DNA from: Paenibacillus sp. USDA918EY
GTDB taxonomy: Bacteria; Bacillota; Bacilli; Paenibacillales; Paenibacillaceae
Reading direction: 5' to 3'
NCBI RefSeq assembly: GCF_009870825.1
Contig: NZ_WTWY01000016.1
Span: 1 to 64,000, forward strand
Length of the DNA stretch: 64,000 bases
Positions within the stretch are counted from its first letter, which is position 1. Each line of letters opens with the position of its first letter. The position numbers and the translations under genes are program-made. Shown here piece after piece: positions 34,501 to 41,355 of this stretch. The notes beneath the pieces are model-generated. The model did no database searches, was not told the DNA's origin, and worked only from the letters and a program-made list of their open reading frames with translations.

Positions 34501-35177
34501 CGGCCTTTGCCGAAGCTCTCGATCATCATGGACACCACATGCAGCCCTTTGGTAATGCTCGGAATGACCCAAAGGATCACGGCCACGCCCAGCAGCAGGC
34601 CAAGCGCCATCAAAGCGACGGTCATTTGGATGGAGCTCTCGTAATTGGCTTTCGCTTCGTTCATGTTGCTGTCGACCTGCATGTCCTGGAAGGAGGCAAG
34701 CTCGTTTACGCTCTCCAGCGCCTCCGCCTGCAAAGCGAGCCCGCTTGTATTGCGGTACGTGTTGGCATCCTCCCATCGCCCTTGCGACACGAGCGCCATT
34801 TGTTTCTGTTCGTATTGTTGGAATCCTTTCCATGCGCTTTGCACGCGGGTCAGCATCCGTCTCTCTTCTTCGGAGCTGGTGTTTGCGATAAGGTTTTCCA
34901 AATTCTGATTCCCGCGGGCGACCATATCCTTGATCTGGCTTTCGGTCTCCTCCAGGGAATCGTCCTTATTCAGCATTACATTGACGAGCAGCCGCGAAAT
35001 GTTGTTCACTTCGCTCCGCATGCTGCTGGAATACCTGACTTTCAAATATCTCTCCTTGTAAATTTCATCCAGCTGCCGGTTCATGTCGCTTAAACGGTTA
35101 TAGCCGATCATCGTCATGACGATCATAAGAACCATCAACACGCAGAAGCCGATGATCAGCTTGGTTTTCAGCTTCAT
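31512..35177 (-). CDS. rsbK: membrane hybrid histidine kinase with GAF and three receivers (RsbK-like)
   Basis: The 1221-residue protein has TM1 (about 5-27), a four-helix extracellular sensor (about 30-185), TM2 (about 187-208), HAMP (about 205-262), a GAF domain (about 290-430), a long coiled coil (about 430-540), HisKA with SEFLANMSHELRTPLNSLL (His549), HATPase_c (GTGLGLSISRELA) and three receivers (Asp883, Asp1005, Asp1152). The multi-receiver hybrid kinase next to a CheR methyltransferase and an RR-PP2C phosphatase matches RsbK of the B. cereus group. ATG 35177 overlaps the rsbY stop by four bases (ATGA), with a GGAGGGGG site. Confidence 0.85.
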   Translation of the reverse strand: MKLKTKLIIGFCVLMVLMIVMTMIGYNRLSDMNRQLDEIYKERYLKVRYSSSMRSEVNNISRLLVNVMLNKDDSLEETESQIKDMVARGNQNLENLIANTSSEEERRMLTRVQSAWKGFQQYEQKQMALVSQGRWEDANTYRNTSGLALQAEALESVNELASFQDMQVDSNMNEAKANYESSIQMTVALMALGLLLGVAVILWVIPSITKGLHVVSMMIESFGKGRIRTIRRIKVTSKDEIGQVARVFKEMAEDLEEKQQIELSYLQAQKDLNWLNSNVRRITELLKGMSSRQQVSQAFISEFTPILGGIYGAIYIHDEDKEPDKLVLNGTYAHEGDLATKPSVAIGEGLIGQSGLDRKPIMTTVPENYLAVTSALGESTPAHLMIQPILFEDELLGAIEVASFEPFSELQQKLLAQLADSLGIVINNINGRLRVEELLRESQALTEELQCQSEELQTQQEELRRTNENLEEQTEALKKSEDLLQRQQEELEHFNTELIAKTRALEEQMQRLEEKNIEVEDARAKLERQAMQLAVTSKYKSEFLANMSHELRTPLNSLLILSQLLAENKEGNLSAKQTEYARTIYTSGADLLKMIDEILDLSKVDAGKMEINREPVPVQEWKSFVHQNFMPVASKKQVALKLNVDQDLPESIVTDGYRVKQIIRNLMSNAFKFTNRGSVTFSVQRAEARELPSYLDGRNSYIALSVEDTGIGIPKDKTELIFEAFQQVDGTTSRKYGGTGLGLSISRELARLLGGGIEVESAEGVGSRFTLYLPVMFDMAAFQSARREAAAASEPLLAEEADKAAGTPRQDEADVQALTAIKDDRDRIGENDKVLLIIEDDPKFADILLEMARGRGFKGIVAMQGDVGLQMAESYLPDAIILDIQLPVMDGWSILGELKSKSATRHIPVHIVSVVDEVKQGLKMGAIAYLKKPSSKEALEKAFSHIESYTEGSVKHLLIVEDDETQRSSIIELIDHDDVVITAVSTGKEALRELRNKHYDSMVLDLMLSDMTGFELLDQIQQDEELEDLPIIIYTGKDLDSKEEMRLRKYAESIIIKDVKSPERLLDETTLFLHRVEANLPEDKRKILQRLHNKEVLFEGKKILLVDDDIRNVFALSSVLESYDMDVTFAENGREALEILNSGRHFDLVLMDMMMPEMDGYEAMRQIRRQPEFQKLPIIALTAKAMKEDRSKCIEAGASDYVKKPIQTEQLLSLMRVWLYS

Positions 35178-36358
35178 TCCGCGCCTTCCCCCTCTTTTAA
35201 CGATATCCAGACGAGGCATTTGTCGTCTTCCCGCTCCTGCGTGCCCCGGTCTTCAAAAAAAGCATCGAACATTCGCTTCTCGTCCCACCGGTGGGAATGA
35301 CTCAAGCGGCTGATCAGAAAGTCGACTTTTTCCTCATGCTCCCCTTGCACGACCTCAAGCAGCCCGTCGGTATACAGCGCGATGTGCCCATCGCCTTCGT
35401 AATGGATCGTCTGCGGCTCGATGTCCATTTTCTCGAACAGGCCGACCGGACAGCATGCCTTGTCGAGTTGAACGACCTCCCCTCCGTCCGAAAAAAACAG
35501 CGCCGGCGGATGCCCTGCATTTACGTAATCGATCCGCTTCACCACCGTATCCACGACCAGGTAGATCGCCGTAAAATAATATTGGACAAGCTGGTTTTCG
35601 ATATGGAGCTGGTTAAATCTGCGGTTCAGCTCCTGAATCACTTTTTCGGGCTCGACGTAGGTCGTGACCGTATCCTTCAAAACCGATGCGATAAACATCG
35701 TAAACAGCGAAGAGGATATGCCATGGCCCATCATGTCCAGCAAAATGACGCCGTACCGCCCTCCGTTAAGCGGATACCAGGCGTACAAATCCCCGGCAAG
35801 CTCGGCGGAAGGCTGGTAAATCGCATGCACTTCGAAGGCGCTGTCTTCAATCGGCGGGCTCAGCACCGCATTCTGCACAAGCGCCGCCAGCCGCAGCTCG
35901 TCCTGGATGCGCTGATCGCGCTCCTTATGCCAGTCGTTTTCCTTTTTCAGCCGCAATGCCAGCCGGATTCTGGCCATGAGCTCCACTTTGTTGATCGGTT
36001 TCGTGACATAGTCGACGGCTCCGGCGTCCAGCGCCTCGGCCAGCTTTTTGGAGTCGCCCACCGCCGTCACCATGATGATGGGAATATCCTTGAGATGCTC
36101 GTGGCGCTGGATGATCCGGCATGCCTCAATGCCGTCGATTTCGGGCATCATCATGTCAAGCAAAATCAAATCGATATTGACCTTTTTACCATGGGACTGC
36201 AGGGCGCTATCTTCTTCCCCGCTTCCTTCAATTCCCAACGCTTCGAACATCCCTTGGGCCGAGGAGGCCGAAGCGGTGTCCCGGTAATTCTCTTTTTTCA
36301 AAATTTCCCGGATAATAATGATATTTGTCGGATTATCGTCAACGATTAATATTCTCAT
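35174..36358 (-). CDS. rsbY: response regulator with PP2C (SpoIIE-type) phosphatase domain (RsbY-like)
   Basis: The 394-residue protein has a receiver (Asp68 in LILLDMMMPE, about 1-140), a linker helix and a SpoIIE/RsbU-type PP2C domain with GDLYAWYP, VILLDMMGHG and YTDGLLE metal-binding motifs (about 170-390). Such proteins dephosphorylate RsbV-P when the receiver is phosphorylated. It is the first gene of the cluster and overlaps rsbK. The ribosome-binding site AAGGAGAGTG precedes ATG 36358. Confidence 0.85.
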   Translation of the reverse strand: MRILIVDDNPTNIIIIREILKKENYRDTASASSAQGMFEALGIEGSGEEDSALQSHGKKVNIDLILLDMMMPEIDGIEACRIIQRHEHLKDIPIIMVTAVGDSKKLAEALDAGAVDYVTKPINKVELMARIRLALRLKKENDWHKERDQRIQDELRLAALVQNAVLSPPIEDSAFEVHAIYQPSAELAGDLYAWYPLNGGRYGVILLDMMGHGISSSLFTMFIASVLKDTVTTYVEPEKVIQELNRRFNQLHIENQLVQYYFTAIYLVVDTVVKRIDYVNAGHPPALFFSDGGEVVQLDKACCPVGLFEKMDIEPQTIHYEGDGHIALYTDGLLEVVQGEHEEKVDFLISRLSHSHRWDEKRMFDAFFEDRGTQEREDDKCLVWISLKEGEGAE

Positions 36359-36497
36359 AACACTCTCCTTGAGCCGATGGGTTTAGTGTATTATGAATTC
36401 TCTTGTTTCCATACTAACATAATCGAATAGAGAACTTTTCGGCCGAGAGCCGTATTGCTCAACATTTTCCATTTTGAAGCCCCAGCTCCAAAAACAC

Positions 36498-36534
36498 AGA
36501 TAAGGAATGGGGCGAAAGGTCCCATTCCTTATCT
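36498..36534 (-). terminator. strong terminator after the yflT-like gene
   Basis: AGATAAGGAATGGG and CCCATTCCTTATCT are perfect 14-base arms with a 9-base loop. On the minus strand a GTGTTTTT follows. It separates the yflT-like gene from rsbY. Confidence 0.85.
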
Positions 36535-36579
36535 ATATTCTGGATTCCGAATTCCAAATCCGAAGCGGCATCCACGCCT

Positions 36580-36924
36580 TTAAGCAGGTTTGGCAATGAC
36601 CAAAACCTTCCCGAAGTCCAGCTCCTTCTCGTAGAACTGGGCTTCCGCTTCCGTAAAGCCAAGCGATGTGATTTTGGCGCGAAGCTCGTCGCCCTTGAGA
36701 CGGAACAAATTGGCAAGAGCATCAAACATGCCTTCTTCCTTAATGCCGATCTCGCTCGCATTCGCCGTATCGGCTATCCGTTCCGTCCGGTCGTCGTCAT
36801 GGGCCAAAACGAAAATGTTTTCGCTCAGGTAACCGCTGCTGCGAAGACGATTGACTTCCTCCACGGCCTGTACGCCGTTTTCCACGACTTTTGCATACGA
36901 TCTTGCATGGGTTGACGAATTCAT
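36580..36924 (-). CDS. YflT/GSP17M-family general stress protein
   Basis: The 114-residue soluble protein has a YflT domain: VVENGVQAVEEVNRLRSSGY, FVLAHDDDRTERIAD and LEEGMFDAL-like segments. YflT (GSP17M) is a SigB-dependent general stress protein in B. subtilis. ATG 36924 follows AAGGAG at ten bases; GTG 36933 is too close to it. A SigB-type promoter lies at 36969-36994. Confidence 0.85.
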   Translation of the reverse strand: MNSSTHARSYAKVVENGVQAVEEVNRLRSSGYLSENIFVLAHDDDRTERIADTANASEIGIKEEGMFDALANLFRLKGDELRAKITSLGFTEAEAQFYEKELDFGKVLVIAKPA

Positions 36925-36968
36925 GTTATTCACTCTCCTTAGCGTTTTGTCGTCCGCTCATGTTTCTA

Positions 36969-36994
36969 TTAACCGGTTCGTGCGATGGTGAAAC
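36969..36994 (-). promoter_or_regulatory. SigB-type promoter for the yflT-like gene
   Basis: On the minus strand GTTTCA (36994-36989) and GGTTAA (36974-36969) are separated by 14 bp, 45-70 bases before the start codon. Confidence 0.6.
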
Positions 36995-37055
36995 ATGAAA
37001 TGATGAAAAGGCCGATCAAGCCCGGATGATTTTTCCTTTCGTGCGAAACGGCGTT

Positions 37056-37562
37056 TCATTCATGGCGGAATTTCTGCCAGACGGAAAAGGCGAGATCTCC
37101 CCATTTCATCCAGCCCGGCTCCTTTTTTTGTTTCCCTTTTCTCCCGTAAGTGGAAGCGTAAGATTCAATCATGCGCTCCTCTGAATTGGCCGGGGCAAGC
37201 AAAGGGGACTGCCGTCTGGCGGGAACACTTTCGCTTTTCCGCTTGATTTTGTGAATCACGGCGGCTGAAGCTTGCTTCGCGGCAAGCGTGATTTCGCTGA
37301 GCGCCTCGCCCAAATGTTTTACCGAGTCCATCACGGGATCGATTTGCTCCATTTTGTGCCGAACGTCCCGGGTAATGTCGCTTGCCTGCCTGACGACTTG
37401 TTTGACTTCATACCCCAGTTCGTCAATGGTTTGCTGAATCTCCTGCAGCGTTTGCGTCGTTTTTTCAAGCGATGCCTTCGCGGCCAGCAGCGTTTTGATC
37501 AAATAGATGACCAGCACGGCGAACGCGGCGGCGATGACGGCGACACTCACTCCGACGAGCAT
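37056..37562 (-). CDS. ytxG: YtxG-like DUF948 stress protein
   Basis: The 168-residue protein has one N-terminal membrane segment (about 4-28) and a long coiled-coil/apolipoprotein-like region (about 30-100) of the DUF948 family, with Lys-rich C-terminal tail. YtxG of B. subtilis is cotranscribed with ytxH under SigB. GAGG seven bases before the ATG supports the start. It has its own SigB-type promoter. Confidence 0.8.
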   Translation of the reverse strand: MLVGVSVAVIAAAFAVLVIYLIKTLLAAKASLEKTTQTLQEIQQTIDELGYEVKQVVRQASDITRDVRHKMEQIDPVMDSVKHLGEALSEITLAAKQASAAVIHKIKRKSESVPARRQSPLLAPANSEERMIESYASTYGRKGKQKKEPGWMKWGDLAFSVWQKFRHE

Positions 37563-37924
37563 AGCAAAACCTCGCTTTCCTCAGTAGATTGCACCGTTGT
37601 CCCTGGGCAGCATCGGCGGAAGGCCGCGGCCGCCCGATGACAACAAGCGCTGATCCGGCTCTTCACGTGGCCGTTTTTTTGCTGATATGCGTTAGTTACC
37701 CTGTCGGGTGAGGCCCGAAACAACAGCCCCGATCTTCGAAAAATACTGATTTATCCATTCTCCAAGAAAAACAACGATCACCCTTTAGCGGAGATCGAAA
37801 AAATAAAACGGCGCCGCCGGATTACCATCCTGAGCACCGCCATTTATCATTTTAATTAATTTTCCATAATCCGCACCATCACACAAGTAAGCAAACTTAC
37901 TTGCAGGGATAGCCAGTTTTCACA
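37563..37924. other. 362-base intergenic region: ytxG leader and CuAO-gene terminator
   Basis: It contains the ytxG ribosome-binding site, the SigB-type promoter at 37696-37721, an A/T-rich central part, a GGCG/CGCC hairpin at 37808-37843 with a T-rich flank on the minus strand that may terminate the downstream secreted-protein gene, and AAGTAAG/CTTACTT at 37885-37902. I see no ORF with a ribosome-binding site. Confidence 0.45.
37696..37721 (-). promoter_or_regulatory. SigB-type promoter for ytxG
   Basis: On the minus strand GTTTCG (37721-37716) and GGGTAA (37701-37696) are separated by 14 bp. The -10 fits GGGWAW exactly. The leader to the ytxG start is about 130 bases. Confidence 0.65.
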
Positions 37925-38755
37925 TTACCTATAAATAAAATAACGAACAAAAGCGTATTGAGGCACATCCGTTTGCAGTTGTTTCTGATCCAGTCTCCCC
38001 ACAGGAAGCGTGTAGGCGTAAGTTTTATTGGGTTTAATTTCATCAATTAATCTTAGGCCCGAACGGTCACTATTCGTGTTTCCATTGGTACCTTCTTCGA
38101 TAAAATGATTTGGATCAATGTAAACCAAGAGATGATCTTGAATTTGCTGGGAAGTGTATGTGCTGGTGGAAAGGTTCTTCAATGTAATCTTTAGCTGTTC
38201 TTCTCCCTCAACCGTTTGATAACCAATCGACTGAGGAACGATTTGCGTGTCCATGGATGACTCTTTGTGCTCTTCATTGTTCATTCTCTCCAGTGGGCCT
38301 GCTTGGAAAAAGCGGTTGTCATCCAAGGATATAATTTTGTTTTTTTCATCCCATTTGAGGGAAGCACCGAGCCCCTCGGCGATCCATTTTGCGGGTACTA
38401 ATGTCGTTCCATTCTTAAGTGTTAGCGAGGTGTCTGATGCGATCTTCTTTCCGTTTATGGTAGCTCCTTTTTCGTTGAGTACTGCTTTAAGCTTGAAATC
38501 TTTCGCTTCAATTTGAACAGACTTCGCTTTTGAATCCCATGTAGTTTTACCGTTTATGAAGTCGGCGATCACACGTAAAGGTATCAATGTTCTATTATTT
38601 TTATCTACAAAAGGCAATTCACCCTTCGAATAAATAAGATACGCTCCATTAACTTTAAGTTTAATATGATTCTCATCTAAAGATCCAGCTGCAGCAAATG
38701 TTGCTGACAAAAGAAATGAGCTTATGACGAGCAAAGAACACATCTTTTTTTTCAT
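37925..38755 (-). CDS. secreted copper amine oxidase N-terminal domain protein
   Basis: The 276-residue protein has a signal peptide (KKKMCSLLVISSFLLSATFAAAG), then a copper-amine-oxidase-N-like repeat region (about 30-150) with TLIPLRVIADFI and TTLVPAKWIAEGLG, and an unassigned C-terminal domain. Such domains occur in wall-associated proteins of Paenibacillus, usually without metal chemistry. The gene is clearly richer in A and T than its neighbours, consistent with later acquisition. It is alone. Confidence 0.7.
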   Translation of the reverse strand: MKKKMCSLLVISSFLLSATFAAAGSLDENHIKLKVNGAYLIYSKGELPFVDKNNRTLIPLRVIADFINGKTTWDSKAKSVQIEAKDFKLKAVLNEKGATINGKKIASDTSLTLKNGTTLVPAKWIAEGLGASLKWDEKNKIISLDDNRFFQAGPLERMNNEEHKESSMDTQIVPQSIGYQTVEGEEQLKITLKNLSTSTYTSQQIQDHLLVYIDPNHFIEEGTNGNTNSDRSGLRLIDEIKPNKTYAYTLPVGRLDQKQLQTDVPQYAFVRYFIYR

Positions 38756-38826
38756 AACTTGCCTCCCTTACTATTAAAAAAATCAACCTCTCCATTTCGG
38801 GTTATTCTTTAAACGGTTTGTTCAGG

Positions 38827-38869
38827 AAAAATGTTGTACCTGGATGATACCTAGGCGCAACATTTTTTT
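38827..38869. terminator. bidirectional terminator upstream of the CuAO-domain gene
   Basis: AAAAATGTTG and CAACATTTTTTT are ten-base arms. The inner part adds ACCTGG/CCTAGG pairing. It isolates the CuAO-domain gene from the region to its right. Confidence 0.8.
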
Positions 38870-38946
38870 GATTTAAGGTAACGTGCCTGTCTTTACCTTA
38901 ACAGTATCCTGCGCCCAAGATACCCATCAACTAGGATATTTAAAGT

Positions 38947-39066
38947 TTAACATCCACAGCTACTTGCAGTTGTCGAAGCACTCATAAGCACTTCACTTTC
39001 GGTGGTTGTTCCTCCTTGAACATTGCTCCACATTCCAAACCATCGTTTGTGCAATTGTAGTACCAT
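38947..39066 (-). CDS. candidate 39-residue Ser/Thr/Cys-rich peptide
   Basis: ATG 39066 to TAA 38949-38947 encodes 39 residues whose C-terminus is SASTTASSCGC, preceded by NVQGGTTTESEVLM with a double-glycine. This layout recalls RiPP precursor peptides (thiopeptide, azole or lanthipeptide type), but no maturation gene is in the window. The ribosome-binding site is weak (GGAAAAAAG). A strong terminator of the ypmS-like gene lies only 21 bases upstream, so its own promoter is doubtful. Confidence 0.3.
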   Translation of the reverse strand: MVLQLHKRWFGMWSNVQGGTTTESEVLMSASTTASSCGC

Positions 39067-39086
39067 CTTTCTTTTTTCCTGCCCCC

Positions 39087-39120
39087 AAAAAAAGCCAAAC
39101 GTCGTTTTCGACGCCCGGCT
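39087..39120 (-). terminator. terminator after the ypmS-like gene
   Basis: AGCCGGGCGTCG and CGACGTTTGGCT arms with an AAAA loop, followed on the minus strand by seven Ts, 24 bases past the stop. Confidence 0.85.
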
Positions 39121-39144
39121 CTTGATTTATCCGTATAATCGTTG

Positions 39145-39717
39145 TTATTTAAGCAGCAGCGACGGCAAAGACAGCCAATCCAGCTTGAAGGTCACCTTGG
39201 CCCCGTCCGGCAGAAACTCGATATGGTCCACGGTCAGCATATCCGGCAGATGATCCTTTAGCTGTACCGTAATCGTTCCGAGATTCAACTGGGAAGCGGG
39301 AATCTTAATCGCTTTGATCTGCGTGGATTCATGTTGCAGCTCGAGCGTGCTGCCGTTAGCCTGCATGTAAAATTTCAGCTTGGCGCCGAACGGAATCAAA
39401 TCCTCGTATTTGCCGTTAATATCCGCCGTCACTTCTTGGCCGCTGAAATGGAATTCAGCCCCGGTGACGGTGATTTGCCGTGGAATATCCCCCAAATGCT
39501 TCAGCAGTTCCTTTTTGGCCAACTCGTTCAGTTCGCTGCCGCTGAGCGTGATTTCCGGCTTGCGCGTTTTCAGCATTTGGACGGCTTTGGCTTTGACGTC
39601 AATGTCCCGGTAGCTCAAATCCAGCTTCTGATCGGGAGAAATATACCAGATGACGAGGCCGCACGCGATGACGGCAAGCAAAAGCAGCGTAACGATCGTC
39701 CGAAACAGTACTTTCAT
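39145..39717 (-). CDS. ypmS: YpmS-like DUF2140 membrane protein
   Basis: The 190-residue protein has one N-terminal membrane anchor (about 5-27) and a beta-rich extracytoplasmic domain, fitting DUF2140 (YpmS); function unknown. GGAGACGGAAC precedes ATG 39717. In B. subtilis ypmS neighbours the GDSL gene ypmR; here a GDSL-type gene is also adjacent. Confidence 0.75.
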   Translation of the reverse strand: MKVLFRTIVTLLLLAVIACGLVIWYISPDQKLDLSYRDIDVKAKAVQMLKTRKPEITLSGSELNELAKKELLKHLGDIPRQITVTGAEFHFSGQEVTADINGKYEDLIPFGAKLKFYMQANGSTLELQHESTQIKAIKIPASQLNLGTITVQLKDHLPDMLTVDHIEFLPDGAKVTFKLDWLSLPSLLLK

Positions 39718-39837
39718 GTTCCGTCTCCTTTCCAGTCCCGGGCGGTTCTCTCCCGCCCTTCTATTCTCCCATTATACTGAAATCGCCTATGAAACTCGAA
39801 TCCTGCTCCGAATGATGCGACATCAGGCGCTGCAATC

Positions 39838-39876
39838 AAAAAAAACGGTCTTCTTCCTTTGGAAAAAAACCGTTTT
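39838..39876 (-). terminator. terminator after the GDSL gene
   Basis: AAAACGGT and ACCGTTTT arms, with an A-run on the left that gives Ts on the minus strand. It is 27 bases past the stop. Confidence 0.75.
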
Positions 39877-39902
39877 GAATGTATAGGCCCTCACTCCATA
39901 AC

Positions 39903-40556
39903 TCACACCAATCCTTCCCTGCCGACCACCTCAAGCCAGCGCCGGGCGATCAAGTCGTGACCCGCCGGGGTCGGATGCACGCCGTCGTAAAGCCAATATT
40001 CCGGCTCGGCCCTTTTCACGGCTTCGTCAAAGGCATCCTGCAGCGGCACAAAAACCGTTCCGTATTCCTCCGACAATTGGCGGACGATCCCTTGGTATTT
40101 GCCGACAAGCTTTTGCCACTCCTCCCATTTCGCCTCCGTCGCGCCTCCCTTGAGAACAAACGGCTCGCACAGGATCAGGCGGGTATGGGGCAGCACCTCC
40201 TTCGTTTCTTCCAGCAGATGTCTGTATGCCCTTTCAAAACGGTCCGTCACGCCGCTCGGCTCCTCCGACATCGTCCGCCATGCATCGTTGACGCCGATCA
40301 AAATGCTGATCACGTCCGGCTTCAGGCTGAATGCGTCCTCGTTCCAGCGCGCATAAAGGTCCGATACCCGGTTGCCGCTGATGCCCCGGTTGACGAATAC
40401 CGGCTGTTTTTCCGCATGTTCGTTGGCCAGCTTCGCCGCAATCAAATACACATAGCTTTGCCCGATAAAATGCTTCTGGTAGAGCCCCCTGTCCCGGTTT
40501 GCATCCGTGATCGAGTCCCCTTGGAATAAAATCACCGCGTTTTCCTTCGATATCAT
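39903..40556 (-). CDS. SGNH/GDSL-type esterase
   Basis: The 217-residue protein has block I ILFQGDSITDANRDRG (nucleophile Ser), block III GVNDAW, and the catalytic Asp-x-x-His in YDGVHPTPAGH. It is cytoplasmic by sequence, since no signal peptide is seen. It resembles rhamnogalacturonan-acetylesterase-like or acyl esterases; the substrate is unknown. Adjacency to ypmS fits the B. subtilis ypmR-ypmS pair, although YpmR has a membrane anchor. Confidence 0.88.
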   Translation of the reverse strand: MISKENAVILFQGDSITDANRDRGLYQKHFIGQSYVYLIAAKLANEHAEKQPVFVNRGISGNRVSDLYARWNEDAFSLKPDVISILIGVNDAWRTMSEEPSGVTDRFERAYRHLLEETKEVLPHTRLILCEPFVLKGGATEAKWEEWQKLVGKYQGIVRQLSEEYGTVFVPLQDAFDEAVKRAEPEYWLYDGVHPTPAGHDLIARRWLEVVGREGLV

Positions 40557-40734
40557 TGGACTTGTTCCACCGCTTTCCTGGTTGATTTTTTTGCATGAGT
40601 ACTATAAATTAATATACCTGAACTCTTGACGCTTTTAATAGATAAAACGTCAAGTTTTATTGGTTCAAACTGCCAGATGAGGGTTATTTCAAATGGTAGG
40701 GAAGCCAATAAACAGATGAATGGAGGAATGACAG

Positions 40735-41127
40735 ATGAAAAAAATGATTACGTTTGCAGCAGCTTTTGGCCTGATGGCATCCATGGCGACCGCCGCGTTT
40801 GCCGATGAGGACCGTCCGGCGGCCGAGACCGAAGCAGCGGCAGCTCCCGTGACCGGCACTTCGACAACGATCGTTGAGCCGACGAAACTGTTTGACGAAC
40901 CGCTGATCCAGCAGGGCAGCCTTGCGAAGGAAAACAACGAACCGATCGTGATTTCGGCCATCACTCCGTTTTGTGAGAGCCCTAACGGCAAAATTATGAA
41001 CTTCCTTTCCCCTCAGGTCGTATTCAGCACCGGAAACCATGTTTCCGACGTAAACGGCGACGGCGAGTGGATCGAAATTTATACTTGGCTCGGCAAGGCC
41101 TGGGTACATGTTCCTGCGGTGGTGTAA
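40735..41127 (+). CDS. secreted protein of unknown function
   Basis: The 130-residue protein has a signal peptide (KKMITFAAAFGLMASMATAAFA; cleavage near ADED) and a mature domain of about 105 residues with one cysteine and a WLGKAWVHVP end resembling a bacterial SH3-like fold. GGAGGAATGACAG gives a strong start. It is alone, with a good terminator. I do not recognise the family. Confidence 0.7.
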   Translation: MKKMITFAAAFGLMASMATAAFADEDRPAAETEAAAAPVTGTSTTIVEPTKLFDEPLIQQGSLAKENNEPIVISAITPFCESPNGKIMNFLSPQVVFSTGNHVSDVNGDGEWIEIYTWLGKAWVHVPAVV

Positions 41128-41162
41128 CCCTGATACATAATAGCAAAAATACAAGCACCGCC

Positions 41163-41211
41163 AAAAAAAGACCGAGGGATTATCGTTATCCCCCGGTCCT
41201 TTTTTTTTGAT
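41163..41211. terminator. terminator after the secreted protein
   Basis: GACCGAGGGATAA-type arms (GACCGAGGGAT and CCCCCGGTC) with A-run and T-run on both sides. Confidence 0.85.
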
Positions 41212-41355
41212 GATGCGGCTAGTTTATTCCGTGATGCCATAATTAATTGGATGACGCTGCCCTCATACAGGAAGCGAAGTTTCCTCGAGCTGACGAAATC
41301 CATTAGGGCAACGCCAGCTGTGTACGCATACAGCACCCGAACACCCGAAGTTCCC

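Noticed and set aside
36359..36460. SigB promoter upstream of rsbY
   Set aside because: GTTCTC-N13-TAGTAT is too far from the consensus to count; a SigA promoter could not be fixed either.
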